Positions 1 through 9,252 of a stretch of 64,000 nt of DNA are shown one piece after another. This DNA is from Hyphomicrobiales bacterium (GTDB lineage: Bacteria > Pseudomonadota > Alphaproteobacteria > Rhizobiales > Ancalomicrobiaceae): NCBI GenBank assembly GCA_021286855.1, contig JAJTBO010000018.1:1-64000 (forward strand), written 5' to 3'. The notes beneath the pieces were generated by a model that saw only the letters and a list, made by a program, of their open reading frames with translations, was not told where the DNA came from and made no database searches. Numbering within the stretch: position 1 is the stretch's first letter; the number at the start of each line of letters is the position of its first letter. The translations under genes were made by a program, and so were the position numbers.

Positions 1-1248
1 CTGAAGGCGCGCGGCGTCACCGTGCTCGCCATGGACTGTCTGCCGCGCCAGCTGTCGCGCGCCCAGAAGATGGACGCGCTGACCTCGATGGCCGGCATCA
101 CCGGCTATCGTGCGGTGATCGAAGCGGCCAACGCCTTCGGCCGGTATTTCGCCGGTCAGATCACCGCCGCCGGCAAGATCCCGCCGGCCAAGGTGTTCAT
201 CGCCGGCGCCGGCGTCGCCGGTCTCGCGGCGATCGGCACGGCGGCCAATCTCGGCGCGATCGTGCGCGCCAACGACACCCGCGCCGAAGTGGCCGATCAG
301 GTCAAGTCGCTCGGCGGCGAGTTCGTCAAGGTCGACTACGAGGAAGAGGGCTCGGGCGGCGGCGGCTACGCCAAGGTGATGTCCGAGGGCTTCCAGGCGG
401 CGCAGCGCCAGATGTACGCCACGGAAGTGAAGAACGCCGACATCGTCATCACGACGGCGCTCATCCCGGGCAAGCCGGCGCCGAAGCTGATCTCGGCCGA
501 GATGGTGCAGTCGATGAAGCCGGGCTCGGTGATCATCGACCTCGCCGGCGAACAGGGCGGCAACTGCGAACTGACGGTGCCCGGCGAAGCGGTGGTGCGT
601 CACGGCGTGACCATCGTCGGCTACACCGACATGGCGAGCCGGCTGGCCAAGCAGGCCTCGACGCTCTACGCGACCAACCTGCTCCGCCTCACCGAAGAGC
701 TGTGCAAGGCGAAGGATGGCAAGGCGGTCGTCGACATGGACGACGACGCGATCCGCGGCCTCACCGTCGTCAAAGACGGCGCGATCACCTGGCCGGCGCC
801 GCCGCTGAAGCTGCCCGCCCCGCCGCCGCCGAAGCCGGCCGCCGCGGTCGTGGAGAAGAAGTCCTCCGGCCACGGCCACGGCTCGGGCGAGCCGATGGAC
901 CTGAAGTCGCTCGGCATCGTCTTCGGCGTCGGCGCGCTGGCGCTGGCGCTGATCGGCGCGAGCGCGCCGACGGTGTTCCTCGGCCACTTCACGGTGTTCG
1001 TGCTGGCCTGCTTCGTCGGCTACATGGTGGTGTGGAACGTGACGCCGTCGCTGCACACGCCGCTGATGAGCGTCACCAACGCGATCTCCTCGATCATCTG
1101 CATCGGCGCGCTGATCCAGATCGCCCCCCCCGGACGTCCGAGCATCCTCATCGGCCTGATCGCCTTCATCGGCGTCATGCTGACGGCGGTGAACATGTTC
1201 GGCGGCTTCGCCGTGACCCGGCGGATGCTGGCGATGTTCCGTAAGTGA
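1..1248 (+). CDS. pntA: NAD(P) transhydrogenase subunit alpha, 5' end missing
   Basis: Proton-translocating transhydrogenase of the inner membrane: hydride transfer from NADH to NADP+ driven by the proton gradient, supplying NADPH. The reading frame is open from the first base of the window, so the N-terminal part (roughly 95-130 residues by comparison with the ~510-residue E. coli protein) lies upstream. The visible part holds the NAD-binding Rossmann segment ([20 protein letters not shown], about residues 65-84 of the fragment), a proline/alanine linker with a His-rich patch (HGHGSG), and three hydrophobic segments at the C-terminus. Cytosolic and membrane parts are therefore fused in one chain as in E. 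coli, unlike the split pntAa/pntAb found in many alphaproteobacteria. Thirteen bases separate it from pntB, which has its own GAGGAGAAG ribosome-binding site. Confidence 0.95.
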   Translation: MKARGVTVLAMDCLPRQLSRAQKMDALTSMAGITGYRAVIEAANAFGRYFAGQITAAGKIPPAKVFIAGAGVAGLAAIGTAANLGAIVRANDTRAEVADQVKSLGGEFVKVDYEEEGSGGGGYAKVMSEGFQAAQRQMYATEVKNADIVITTALIPGKPAPKLISAEMVQSMKPGSVIIDLAGEQGGNCELTVPGEAVVRHGVTIVGYTDMASRLAKQASTLYATNLLRLTEELCKAKDGKAVVDMDDDAIRGLTVVKDGAITWPAPPLKLPAPPPPKPAAAVVEKKSSGHGHGSGEPMDLKSLGIVFGVGALALALIGASAPTVFLGHFTVFVLACFVGYMVVWNVTPSLHTPLMSVTNAISSIICIGALIQIAPPGRPSILIGLIAFIGVMLTAVNMFGGFAVTRRMLAMFRK

Positions 1249-1261
1249 GGAGAAGCGAACG

Positions 1262-2668
1262 ATGTCTCTCGGACTTGTGACCGTCTCCTACATCGGAGCG
1301 ACCATTCTCTTCATCCTGTCGCTGGGCGGCCTGTCGCATCCGGAATCGGCGCGACGCGGCAATTGGTTCGGCATCATCGGCATGGGGCTCGCCGTGCTCG
1401 CCACGGTGTTCGGACCGGGCGTCACCAATCTCGGCGTCCTGTTCATCGTCATCGCGCTCGGCATCGGCGGGACCGTCGGTCTCTACGCCGCCAAGAAGGT
1501 GCAGATGACGCAGATGCCGGAACTGGTGGCGTTGATGCACAGCCTGGTCGGCCTCGCGGCCTGCACCATCGGTCTGGCCAGCTTCATCGATCCGACCGCG
1601 CATTTCGCGACGCCGGCGGAAAAGTCGATCCACGAGATCGAGATCTACGTCGGCATCCTGATCGGCGCGGTGACCTTCTCCGGTTCGATCATCGCCTTCG
1701 GCAAGCTGTCGGGCAAGATCGGCGGCAAGCCGGTGCTGCTGCCCGGCCGCCACTGGATCAACCTCGCCGGCCTGATCGCGGTGATCGTGTTCGGCTGGGT
1801 CTTCGTCGGGGCCCACTCTGGCCTCGCCGCCGGCTTCGCCCTCTTCGTGATGACGGTGATCGCGCTCGCCTTCGGCGTTCACATGGTGATGGCGATCGGC
1901 GGCGCGGACATGCCCGTCGTGGTGTCGATGCTGAACAGCTACTCCGGCTGGGCGGCGGCGGCGACCGGCTTCATGCTGTCGAACGACCTGTTGATCGTCA
2001 CCGGCGCGCTGGTCGGCTCGTCGGGCGCGATCCTCTCCTACATCATGTGCCGGGCGATGAACCGCAACTTCATCGCGGTGATCGCCGGCGGCTTCGGATC
2101 CGGCGGCGGCACGGTGGCGGCTTCGGCCGACGGCCAGCCGCAGGGCGAAGTGACCGCGATCTCGGCGGAGGAGACGGCGGAGCTCCTGAAGGACTCCAAG
2201 AGCGTGATCATCGTGCCGGGCTACGGCATGGCGGTGGCGCAGGCGCAGCACACGGTGAACGAGATCACCGGCAAGCTGCGTGAAAAGGGCGTCGAGGTGC
2301 GTTTCGCCATCCATCCGGTGGCGGGCCGCATGCCGGGCCACATGAACGTGCTCCTGGCCGAGGCCAAGGTCCCCTACGACATCGTCTTCGAGATGGACGA
2401 GATCAACGAGGACTTCCCCTCGACCGACGTCGCGATCGTCATCGGCGCCAACGACATCGTCAATCCGGCGGCGCAGGAGGATCCGGCGAGCCCGATCGCC
2501 GGCATGCCGGTGCTCGAAGTGTGGAAGGCCAAGACGACGATCGTGATGAAGCGGTCGATGGCCTCGGGCTACGCCGGCATCGACAATCCGCTGTTCTACA
2601 AGGAGAACAACCGCATGCTCTTCGGCGACGCCAAGAAGATGCTGGAAGAGGTCTCCAAGAACATCTGA
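1262..2668 (+). CDS. pntB: NAD(P) transhydrogenase subunit beta
   Basis: Second subunit of the membrane transhydrogenase; it carries most of the proton channel and the NADP(H)-binding domain. The 468 residues match the usual family length. The first ~260 residues are a series of hydrophobic helices. The soluble domain III follows, with the nucleotide-binding loop [12 protein letters not shown] and the downstream [20 protein letters not shown] motif typical of PntB in the membrane part. The start ATG has GAGGAG about 8 bases upstream. It is cotranscribed with pntA and followed by two hairpins, the second a strong terminator. Confidence 0.97.
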   Translation: MSLGLVTVSYIGATILFILSLGGLSHPESARRGNWFGIIGMGLAVLATVFGPGVTNLGVLFIVIALGIGGTVGLYAAKKVQMTQMPELVALMHSLVGLAACTIGLASFIDPTAHFATPAEKSIHEIEIYVGILIGAVTFSGSIIAFGKLSGKIGGKPVLLPGRHWINLAGLIAVIVFGWVFVGAHSGLAAGFALFVMTVIALAFGVHMVMAIGGADMPVVVSMLNSYSGWAAAATGFMLSNDLLIVTGALVGSSGAILSYIMCRAMNRNFIAVIAGGFGSGGGTVAASADGQPQGEVTAISAEETAELLKDSKSVIIVPGYGMAVAQAQHTVNEITGKLREKGVEVRFAIHPVAGRMPGHMNVLLAEAKVPYDIVFEMDEINEDFPSTDVAIVIGANDIVNPAAQEDPASPIAGMPVLEVWKAKTTIVMKRSMASGYAGIDNPLFYKENNRMLFGDAKKMLEEVSKNI

Positions 2669-2722
2669 ACCGGAGGCTCTCGCGGGCGGCCTTCCGCCGC
2701 TCGCGAGAGCCGAGGACGAAAA

Positions 2723-2760
2723 GAAGAGAGCCCCGGATCGGACGATCCGGGGCTCTCTTC
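2723..2760 (+). terminator. Rho-independent-type terminator after pntAB
   Basis: A perfect 18-base inverted repeat (2723-2740 against 2743-2760) with a two-base centre, followed by a short T-rich run. A second inverted repeat lies just before it: ten bases at 2675-2684 pair with 2702-2711, immediately after the pntB stop. Together they form two tandem hairpins. The lipoprotein gene on the other strand ends at 2810, so this pair probably also ends transcription from that side. Confidence 0.8.
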
Positions 2761-2809
2761 ATGTTTCGGGTCGGCGGGCGATGTCGTCGGACACCGCCCG
2801 ATGTTCGCC

Positions 2810-3079
2810 TCACGGGCAGGCGACGCGGTAGCGGCGGCCGTAGCTGTCGCGAGCCCAGCAGTTCTTCGGCGTGGTGGCCGCGCCGATCACCGCGCCGCCC
2901 ATGCCGCCGATGGCGGCGCCGGTCAGCACCGCGCTGCTGCCGCCGCCGGTGGCCGCGCCGATCAGGGCGCCGGTGCCGGCGCCGATGGCCGCGCCGCCGA
3001 GGGTGCGATCCGTCTGGGACGTGGTCGAGCAGGCGGCCAGCGCCAGCGCCAGCGCGATCGGAGCAACGATCTTCAACAT
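2810..3079 (-). CDS. small glycine-zipper outer-membrane lipoprotein
   Basis: An 89-residue predicted lipoprotein. The N-terminus is a classic lipoprotein signal (hydrophobic stretch then LAAC, lipidated Cys at residue 17). The middle is a glycine-zipper region with GxxxG-spaced glycines (GGAAIGAGTGALIGAATGGG, then GAAIGGMGGAVIGAA), a pattern of the glycine-zipper 2TM families that associate with membranes. A short C-terminal tail has two cysteines (NCWARDSYGRRYRVACP). Small lipoproteins of this kind are common in rhizobia, some of them stress-induced; no precise function is known. It is probably transcribed alone, between the terminator of pntB and a leftward TPR lipoprotein gene. Confidence 0.8.
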   Translation of the reverse strand: MLKIVAPIALALALAACSTTSQTDRTLGGAAIGAGTGALIGAATGGGSSAVLTGAAIGGMGGAVIGAATTPKNCWARDSYGRRYRVACP

Positions 3080-3244
3080 CGGGATCCCCTCTCTGGTTCA
3101 ACGAAAATTCGCAACGGTCCGAATGTGGAGCGTCAAAGCGTTCGGATTGTGACACGCAGGCCGTGGCACTCAACCCCGAGCGGAAGAGTTTTCGCACGGA
3201 AGCATCGCAGAAACAACGATGTCGTCGCGGGGGCGAGGGGCGTC

Positions 3245-4087
3245 TCAGCCGTGGCGCACGAGGCGCTGGACGCAGGCCTGGCCGATCGGCGACTTCGGCA
3301 CCAACGACAGACCACGCTGGCAGGAGGCGAGGGCGTCCTGACGATCGCCGAGCTGCTCTTCGACGACGCCGCGGTTGATCCAGGCCTCGCCGTAGTTGAG
3401 GTCGTTGTTGAGCGCGCCGTTGAAGTCGTTGAGTGCGCCGCGCAGGTCGCCGTCGGCGGCCTTGAGCAGGCCGCGGGCGTTGAACGGCTCGGGCGCGGAG
3501 GCGTCGCGTTCGATCGCCGAGGAATAATCGGCCATGGCGCCGGCGCGATCGCCGAGGTTCTGTTTGGTGAGCGCGCGGTCGTGATAGGCGCCGGCGCTGC
3601 GCGGATCGACGCGAATCGCCTCGTTGAAGTCGGCGATCGCCATCTGCGGCTGATTCATGTGGCGATAGACGTTGCCGCGGCCGAGCAGGGCGGCGGAATA
3701 GTCCGGTTTGATCGCCAGCGCGCGGTCATAGGCGGCGCGCGAGGCGTCGAGCTGGCCGGCCTGACGCAGGGCGAGGCCCTTGTTGGCCCAGGCGCGATAG
3801 AAGCCGGGGTCGATCTTCAGCGCGGCGTCGAAATCGGCGAGCGCGGCGCGGGTGTCGCCGGAGCGGGCGTAGGCGGTGCCGCGCAGATTGTAGGCGTTTG
3901 GGTCGTTCGGGTTGGCGCGGATCACCTCGGAGAGCGAAGAGATGTTGGCGGCCGCGCCGGAGCCGCCGTCGCCGAGGAGCGCGCCGCTCGAACCGAAACC
4001 GTCGGAGCCGTTGCAGCCGGCGAGCGCGAGGAGCGCGAAGCCGACGACGGCCGAGAGGGCGGGGCGGCGGAGCGAAGGCGACGTCAT
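3245..4087 (-). CDS. TPR-repeat lipoprotein (NlpI-like architecture)
   Basis: A 280-residue predicted lipoprotein. From the chosen start (MTSPSLRRP) there is a signal peptide ending in LAGC (Cys 25), a Gly/Ser linker, and then about six tetratricopeptide repeats, recognised by the A/G-Y-x-x-x-A-x-x-D-F/Y pattern (GDTRAALADFDAALKIDPGF, NQPQMAIADFNEAIRVDPRS and others). TPR lipoproteins such as NlpI scaffold envelope hydrolases; the exact partner here is unknown. A longer frame extends upstream to 4189, but the internal ATG has GGGAGA about 8 bases before it and places the signal peptide correctly at the N-terminus. Confidence 0.85.
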   Translation of the reverse strand: MTSPSLRRPALSAVVGFALLALAGCNGSDGFGSSGALLGDGGSGAAANISSLSEVIRANPNDPNAYNLRGTAYARSGDTRAALADFDAALKIDPGFYRAWANKGLALRQAGQLDASRAAYDRALAIKPDYSAALLGRGNVYRHMNQPQMAIADFNEAIRVDPRSAGAYHDRALTKQNLGDRAGAMADYSSAIERDASAPEPFNARGLLKAADGDLRGALNDFNGALNNDLNYGEAWINRGVVEEQLGDRQDALASCQRGLSLVPKSPIGQACVQRLVRHG

Positions 4088-4179
4088 GGTGGGCGTCTCC
4101 CGAACCGAGAGCGGGAAGGAAAGGCGCGAGCGGCGCGGAGGCGCATCGCGACGGCGAGAGATCGTAGTCGAAACGCGAA

Positions 4180-4211
4180 GAACCGTCACGCGGGCCTCCG
4201 CGTCACGGTTC
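4180..4211 (-). terminator. hairpin downstream of rpsU
   Basis: A 14-base inverted repeat with one mismatch (4180-4193 against 4198-4211, four-base loop) lying between the rpsU stop and the start of the next leftward gene. There is only a modest T content after it on the minus strand, so it may act as a terminator or attenuator. Confidence 0.5.
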
Positions 4212-4245
4212 CGTGAGTCGTGAACGACTTCGCGTCGGACGTGGA

Positions 4246-4476
4246 TCAGCGCTTGACGGCCGGCTTGCCGGGCAGCAGGCCTTCGCGCTGGGCGCGCTTG
4301 CGGGCGAGCTTGCGGGCGCGGCGAACGGCCTCGGCCTTCTCGCGAGCCTTCTTCTCGGAGGGCTTCTCGTAGTGGCCGCGGAGCTTCATCTCGCGGAAGA
4401 TACCCTCGCGCTGCATCTTCTTCTTGAGCGCCTTGAGAGCCTGGTCGACGTTGTTGTCGCGAACGAGAACCTGCAC
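4246..4476 (-). CDS. rpsU: 30S ribosomal protein S21
   Basis: Small-subunit protein bS21, which helps the 30S subunit bind mRNA. The sequence begins [20 protein letters not shown] and continues with the [20 protein letters not shown] core and the basic [12 protein letters not shown] tail, an unmistakable S21. The start is taken as the GTG at 4476, because the family begins M-QVLVRDNN; this gives 76 residues. The open frame continues upstream to 4653, but that part has no S21 similarity. S21 is encoded alone here, between purK and the TPR lipoprotein, not in an rpsU-dnaG-rpoD operon. Confidence 0.95.
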   Translation of the reverse strand: MQVLVRDNNVDQALKALKKKMQREGIFREMKLRGHYEKPSEKKAREKAEAVRRARKLARKRAQREGLLPGKPAVKR

Positions 4477-4698
4477 GCGTTCGATCCCATCTTGTACAGT
4501 CGTTGACGTGACCGCGCCGTATCGGAAAAGACCGGCTCGTTCGGAAAAACCGACCGAAGGCGTCGTCGTCTTCTGAAGGGCGCGGGCGAGCGCCGTCGGA
4601 GACGACCCTCGCGAAGTGGCGGACGAGTAGCAGAATCGTTCGAGGATGTCCACTCTCCGAAACGTCGGCGGATGGGGAAAAACGCCCCGTCGTCGCCC

Positions 4699-5808
4699 TC
4701 AGCCGCGGTCGGCGCGCGGGCGGATGCGGTTGACGTGGCCCATCTTGCGGCCGGGCCGGATTTCCGCCTTGCCATAGAGGTGCAGGCTGGCGCCGTCCTC
4801 GGCGAGGAAGCGTTCGGGGTCGCGCGCCTCGTCGCCGATCAGGTTCTCCATGACGACGTCGGAGTGGCGCGTCGGCGCGCCGAGCGGCAGGCCGGCGACG
4901 GCGCGCATGTGCGCCTCGAACTGGGAGACGAGGCAGGCGCTCTCGGTCCAGTGGCCGGAGTTGTGGACGCGCGGCGCGATCTCATTGGCGACCAGCCGCT
5001 CGCCTTGCGCCGTCTCGACCAGGAACAGTTCGACCGCGACGACGCCGACGTGGTCGAGGGCGGCGGCCACCGCCTCGCCGACGGCGACGGCGCGGGCGGC
5101 CGTCTCCGGCTTCAGGTCGGCCGGAACGCGGGAGTATTTGAGGATGTGACGGGCGTGCTCGTTTTCGGGCACGTCGAAGGTGACGGCGCGGCCGTCGAGG
5201 CCGCGGGCGGTCAGGACCGAGATCTCGCGGCGGAAGGGCACCCAACCCTCCAGGATGGCGGGCGCGCCCTTCATCGCTTCGAAGGCGTGGGCGAGGTCGT
5301 CGGGGTCGGTGATCTTGACCTGGCCCTTGCCGTCGTAGCCGAAGCGGCGGGTCTTCAAGACCGCCGGGAAGCCGATCTCGGCGATCGCGCTCTCGAGGTC
5401 GGCGAGGCTGTCGACGGCGCGGAAGGGGGCGGTCGGCACGCCGAGCTCGGCGAGGAAGGTCTTCTCCGACAGGCGGTCCTGGGAGACAGCCAACGACCGA
5501 GTTCCGGGCCGGACGGGGACGCGGGCGTCGAGAAAGGCGGCGGTGGCGGCCGGCACGTTTTCGAACTCATAGGTGACGACGTCGACGCGTGCCGCGAAGT
5601 CCGCGAGCGCCGCCTCGTCGTCGTAAGGCGCGCAGACGTGGTCGGCGGCGACGTCGAAGGCGGGGCTGTCGACGTCGGGGCAGTAGATCACGCTCTTCAG
5701 GCCGAGGCGGGCGCCGGCCAACGCCATCATGCGGCCGAGCTGGCCGCCGCCGAGGATGCCGACGGTGCGGACCGGGGGCGGGAGGGGGGGGACGAGGGAA
5801 TCAGACAT
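4699..5808 (-). CDS. purK: N5-carboxyaminoimidazole ribonucleotide synthase
   Basis: ATP-grasp enzyme of purine synthesis: AIR + ATP + bicarbonate gives N5-CAIR. It has 369 residues, a normal length. The N-terminal Rossmann-like motif is [14 protein letters not shown] (about 16-29), followed by [11 protein letters not shown], the ATP-grasp segment beginning [22 protein letters not shown] and the metal-binding [14 protein letters not shown] near residue 285. It overlaps the end of purE by 8 bases, so the two are translationally coupled and their products act consecutively. No terminator is obvious after the stop. Confidence 0.97.
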   Translation of the reverse strand: MSDSLVPPLPPPVRTVGILGGGQLGRMMALAGARLGLKSVIYCPDVDSPAFDVAADHVCAPYDDEAALADFAARVDVVTYEFENVPAATAAFLDARVPVRPGTRSLAVSQDRLSEKTFLAELGVPTAPFRAVDSLADLESAIAEIGFPAVLKTRRFGYDGKGQVKITDPDDLAHAFEAMKGAPAILEGWVPFRREISVLTARGLDGRAVTFDVPENEHARHILKYSRVPADLKPETAARAVAVGEAVAAALDHVGVVAVELFLVETAQGERLVANEIAPRVHNSGHWTESACLVSQFEAHMRAVAGLPLGAPTRHSDVVMENLIGDEARDPERFLAEDGASLHLYGKAEIRPGRKMGHVNRIRPRADRG

Positions 5809-6298
5809 GGTCGACCGGCCGTTCGGCGACCGCCTCGGTCTGACGCCGACGCCAGGCGTCGAGGCGGTCGGCGAGGTCGGGGTCCTGCAGGGCGAGGACG
5901 GCGGCGGCGAGCAGGGCGGCGTTGACCGCGCCGGCCTTGCCGATCGCCAGCGTGCCGACGGGCACGCCGGCCGGCATCTGCACGATCGACAGGAGGCTGT
6001 CCTTGCCCTTCAGCGCCTTGCTCTCGACCGGCACGCCGAAGACCGGCAGCGAGGTCATCGAAGCGGTCATGCCGGGCAGGTGCGCGGCGCCGCCGGCGCC
6101 GGCGATGATCACCTTGTAGCCCGTTTCGCGCGCCGAACGGGCGAAGTCGTAGAGCCGTTCCGGGGTGCGATGGGCCGAGACGATGCGGGCCTCGTGCGGC
6201 ACGCAGAGCGCGTCGAGGGTCTCGGCGGCGTGGCGCATGGTCTCCCAGTCGGATTGGCTGCCCATGATGATGGCGACCGGAGGGGTGGACGAGGCCAT
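5801..6298 (-). CDS. purE: N5-carboxyaminoimidazole ribonucleotide mutase
   Basis: Converts N5-CAIR (the PurK product) to CAIR. Class I PurE of 165 residues: [10 protein letters not shown] binds the substrate phosphate, then [14 protein letters not shown] and the [10 protein letters not shown] loop. The start at 6298 ([14 protein letters not shown]) is chosen over the frame's upstream ATG at 6364 because AAAGAGAG lies 5-12 bases before it and because family members begin only a few residues before the VAIIMGS strand. It is first in a purE-purK operon. Confidence 0.97.
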   Translation of the reverse strand: MASSTPPVAIIMGSQSDWETMRHAAETLDALCVPHEARIVSAHRTPERLYDFARSARETGYKVIIAGAGGAAHLPGMTASMTSLPVFGVPVESKALKGKDSLLSIVQMPAGVPVGTLAIGKAGAVNAALLAAAVLALQDPDLADRLDAWRRRQTEAVAERPVDHV

Positions 6299-6395
6299 CG
6301 ATCTCTCTTTCGTGTTCGCTTCCGTAAAAAGCGCTCCCATAGGCGAAGCGGCGGAGAGCGGCAAGTCGACGAAGGTCCCTTTCGGACCGCGCGGC

Positions 6396-6602
6396 TCAGG
6401 CGATGATGTCGGGGACGAGACGATCCTCGAGGCGGTTGATCCGATCCCTGATCGCCAGCTTCTTCTTCTTCAATCGCTGAATGGTGAGGTGGTCGCCGCG
6501 ACCGCTGTCGACCAGCGCGGCGATCGCGAAGTCGAGATCCCGGTGCTCCTGGCGCAGATGAACGAGTTCGGCTCGGGTGGCGCTCTCTTCGTCTTCCGTC
6601 AT
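6396..6602 (-). CDS. DUF465 (YdcH-like) small coiled-coil protein
   Basis: A 68-residue protein of the DUF465/YdcH family: an N-terminal acidic stretch, then a heptad-rich helix ([20 protein letters not shown]) and the family signature [19 protein letters not shown] at the C-terminus. The family is abundant in Proteobacteria and its function is unknown. It is transcribed leftwards ahead of purE (gap of about 100 bases) and faces away from a paralogue at 6911. Confidence 0.85.
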   Translation of the reverse strand: MTEDEESATRAELVHLRQEHRDLDFAIAALVDSGRGDHLTIQRLKKKKLAIRDRINRLEDRLVPDIIA

Positions 6603-6910
6603 GGGCGACCGGCTTCACACTGGTTGGTCGACGGGGGGGCGTCGACGCAGGAATCGCGGCGGAGAGGCGAACCCGCTCCGACCCCAGAATAGATCATCGC
6701 GACGGAAATTGGGACTCGTCCCGGTCGGAGACGCGATCGGGCGCGAGACGGCGCGGATCGAATCAACTTTCGTTGAATGTGCAATGCAGCATTGAGAAAA
6801 CGTCGACCTTACGGACATTTGCCGGCTTTCGGAATCGGGGCTCCGGCATTGCGCGTTTCGCTGTTTGTGACATGCTGAAGACGTAGGTCCCAACGAGGGA
6901 GGCACGCGAA
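6603..6910. other. 308-base intergenic region between two divergent DUF465 genes
   Basis: No gene is seen. It contains a short inverted repeat CAATGCAGCATTG near 6782-6794 in an AT-richer patch, and the ribosome-binding site of the rightward gene (AGGGAGG at 6896-6902). Promoters for both genes must lie here, but no pair of -35/-10 hexamers stands out clearly enough to place. Confidence 0.4.
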
Positions 6911-7090
6911 ATGTCCATCGAATCGCACCTTGCGGAACTCGAACGCCGGCACGCTGCTCTGGAGACCAAGATCAAGGAGGCCGCCACTCACCCCAGCAGC
7001 GACTCGCTCGCCATCGCCGAGATGAAACGCCGCAAGCTGCAATTGAAGGACGAGATCAGCCGCCTGCGGGACGGCGAGACCCTTCACTGA
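6911..7090 (+). CDS. DUF465 (YdcH-like) small protein, second copy
   Basis: A 59-residue protein beginning MSIESHLAELERRHAALETK. It has the DUF465 plan: a first helix with L-x-x-L-x-x-x-H spacing, a short hinge (HPSSDSLAI), and the conserved second helix EMKRRKLQLKDEISRLRDG. A strong ribosome-binding site (AGGGAGG, spacing 8) supports the start. It is a short paralogue of the protein encoded at 6396-6602 on the other strand and is followed directly by a terminator, so it is a single-gene unit. The function of the family is not known. Confidence 0.85.
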   Translation: MSIESHLAELERRHAALETKIKEAATHPSSDSLAIAEMKRRKLQLKDEISRLRDGETLH

Positions 7091-7118
7091 CGGTTTCCAC
7101 CGCTCGATACGCTGATCG

Positions 7119-7147
7119 ACGCCGCGGCTCGCCCCCGCGGCGTTTTC
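7119..7147 (+). terminator. Rho-independent terminator
   Basis: Nine-base perfect stem (7119-7127 with 7135-7143), seven-base loop, followed by TTTTCATTT. It ends the small DUF465 transcript. Confidence 0.85.
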
Positions 7148-7310
7148 ATTTCGGCGAGGATGCGTGCTCGTATGGCGCGAAGTTACATCGCGTCACCAAA
7201 TAACGGTTTGTTTACGGCGCAACGCCACAATCTTTGCGACAACGCAATTGTATCTGTTTCCACTGCGTGTCCGTCGATTTCAAGAGAACGATCGAACGGC
7301 GGAGCATCGG

Positions 7311-8522
7311 ATGGCGGACTTCGTGAGGCTTCTCCACGACGACGATGCCGACGTGGCGTCGGTCGTGGCGGCGTTGAAACGCCGACTGTCGGTCGAAACG
7401 GTGGCGCTTTCGAACGATCACGGCTTCGCCGGCCTCGCCGAGGCGGCCACGATCGTCGACGTCGATCTGTCGTGCGAGAGGACGCTCCGGCGCCTCCGGG
7501 GGCTGTTGCCGCAGCGCGGCGAGCATCCCCGCCTGATCGTGGTCGACCGGACGGCGCGGGCCGAGCGGATCCAGGCCGGCGTCTTCGGCGCGACGGGGTT
7601 GTTGGTGCGGCCGCTCGTTCCGGAAGAGGTGGCCGAGCGGGCGCTGGCGGCGATCTGGGCGGGACGGGCCGAGGCCGGATTCGGCCGCGGTCGGACGCCG
7701 ATGGACGCGCCGGGCGCGCAATCGATCCTGGTGGCGGAGGAGACGTTGGCCGAACTCTTTTCGGCCTGCGTCGCCGGCGACGACTGGGATCCGCACCGAC
7801 TGGAGGCGTCGGGCGTGGAGGTGACCCATGCCATCGCCGAGATCGGGTTCGAAGCCTGGATGGACACGGTGCGTCGCCATCACGGCGGCACCTACCGCCA
7901 CAGTCTGCTGGTCACCGGCGTCGCCGTCGGGTTCGGAACTGAGCTCGGCATGGCCCGGGCCGATGTCGAACGCCTGGCCTGCGCCGCGCTCGCCCACGAC
8001 GTCGGCAAGGTGCGGGTGCCGATCGACGTGCTGGACAAGCCGGCGCGGCTGACGGCGGAGGAGTACGAGCTCGTCAAACGCCATTCCGAATGGGGATGGT
8101 GGTTCCTCGCCGGCGCCTGCCGACGCCCCGATCCGGATTTTCTCGACGCGGTCTTGCATCACCACGAGGCGCTCGACGGATCGGGCTATCCGCACGGGCT
8201 GGTCGGCGCCGAGATTTCGGATCTGACGCGGGTTCTGACCATCTGCGACGTCTATGCGGCGTTGTCGGAGCCGCGGCCCTACAAGGAGGCGATGAGGCCG
8301 CCGCAGATCATGGAGATCCTGAACGACATGGCGCGGCAGGGGAAAGTCGAAACGGCGTTGGTCCGGGCGGTCGGCTGGATCGTCGCCGAAGGGCGGGCGA
8401 GCGGATCGTCGCCGCTGGCGCCGCCGCGTCGGCTCTTCGCTCAGGCGGCCCACAGGGCGCGGCCGGCGTCGACGACGAGTTTGATCGAGACGATCGCCAA
8501 GGCCGAGAGCACCAGGCGATAG
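7311..8522 (+). CDS. HD-GYP domain protein with degenerate receiver-like N-terminus
   Basis: 403 residues. The C-terminal half has the hallmarks of an HD-GYP domain, a cyclic-di-GMP phosphodiesterase fold: YRHSLLVTGVA (about 196), AALAHDVGKVRVP (225-237, HD at 229-230), HHEALDGSGYPHGL (284-297) and CDVYAALSEPRPYK. The canonical DALT-type motif is altered (DVYAAL). The first ~120 residues alternate strands and helices like a receiver domain (LLHDDDA, IVDVDLS, LIVVDR, GLLVRPL), with Arg where receivers have the conserved Lys, so phosphorylation is doubtful. The start at 7311 has GGAG six bases upstream; the frame is open to 7164 without family support. The last ~27 codons overlap, antisense, the end of the convergent TauE gene. 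Confidence 0.8.
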   Translation: MADFVRLLHDDDADVASVVAALKRRLSVETVALSNDHGFAGLAEAATIVDVDLSCERTLRRLRGLLPQRGEHPRLIVVDRTARAERIQAGVFGATGLLVRPLVPEEVAERALAAIWAGRAEAGFGRGRTPMDAPGAQSILVAEETLAELFSACVAGDDWDPHRLEASGVEVTHAIAEIGFEAWMDTVRRHHGGTYRHSLLVTGVAVGFGTELGMARADVERLACAALAHDVGKVRVPIDVLDKPARLTAEEYELVKRHSEWGWWFLAGACRRPDPDFLDAVLHHHEALDGSGYPHGLVGAEISDLTRVLTICDVYAALSEPRPYKEAMRPPQIMEILNDMARQGKVETALVRAVGWIVAEGRASGSSPLAPPRRLFAQAAHRARPASTTSLIETIAKAESTRR

Positions 8523-9196
8523 AACAGTCGTTCCGGCATCACGCGGGTCAGGCGGACGCCGGCGAAGGTCGCGGCGATCGCGGCCGGGATCAGGATCGCC
8601 ACGGCTTCGAGATTGGCGAGGGAGAGCTGGCCGAGGGCCCAGTAGGGCAGCAGCTTCACCGCATTGACGATGGTGAAGAAGATCGTCGAGGTGCCGGCGT
8701 AGACCATCTTCGGCATCCGCTGCGGCAGCGCGTACATCTGATAGGGCGGCGCGCCGGAATGGGAGACGAAGCTGGTGAAGCCGGCGATCATCCCCCAGAA
8801 CAGGCCGCGCGGCACGTCGGCGGGGCGCGGCGGGATCTCGCGCCCGGCCTTCAGGGCGCGATCGGCGACGAAGGCGAGGCCGATCAGTCCGACCAGCAGC
8901 GTCACCCAGTCCTCCGGCACGCGCGCCGCCGTCGCCCAACCGAGCGCGATGCCGACGATCGCGCCGGGCACGAGAATGACGATGTTGCGCGTCGAGAATT
9001 CGCGACGGTAGGCCCACAGGCCGAACCAGTCGGAGACGACGAAGATCGGCAGCAAGAGACCGGCCGCCTGGACCGGCGAGACGACCAGCGCCAGCACCGG
9101 CACGCCGAGCATGCCGACGATCGGCAGTCCGCCCTTGGACAGGCCGACGAGCATGGCGGCCGGCAGGGCGGCGAGGAGAAAGGCGGCGTCGGGCAT
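8441..9196 (-). CDS. TauE/SafE family sulfite/anion exporter-like permease
   Basis: 251 residues, nearly all hydrophobic, with the two repeated TauE/SafE signatures: an N-terminal G-L-S-K-G-G-L motif (VGLSKGGLPIVG, about 17-28) and a second half beginning GLFWGMIAGFTSFVSHSGAP, the conserved G-x-x-S-x-x-x-x-x-G-x-P segment. Eight or so membrane helices are expected. The family exports or imports sulfite, sulfonates and other anions; the substrate here cannot be told. It ends 82 bases inside the convergent HD-GYP gene. A dyad at 9253-9275 lies upstream. Confidence 0.85.
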   Translation of the reverse strand: MPDAAFLLAALPAAMLVGLSKGGLPIVGMLGVPVLALVVSPVQAAGLLLPIFVVSDWFGLWAYRREFSTRNIVILVPGAIVGIALGWATAARVPEDWVTLLVGLIGLAFVADRALKAGREIPPRPADVPRGLFWGMIAGFTSFVSHSGAPPYQMYALPQRMPKMVYAGTSTIFFTIVNAVKLLPYWALGQLSLANLEAVAILIPAAIAATFAGVRLTRVMPERLFYRLVLSALAIVSIKLVVDAGRALWAA

Positions 9197-9252
9197 GGGG
9201 CGTTCTCGAGGGGCAGGGGCGGCGGCAGACCAGCGATCGGGTGGATCAAATA

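Noticed and set aside
1175-2341. Large open frames opposite pntB and opposite many other genes (for example 4672-5925, 21771-24317, 31536-33452)
   Set aside because: High-GC shadow frames rich in Arg, Ala and Gly with no domains, lying fully opposite well-recognised genes.
8441-8522. The antisense overlap as a natural regulatory antisense pair
   Set aside because: It is just a tail-to-tail overlap of two coding regions; no promoter or conserved structure supports regulation.
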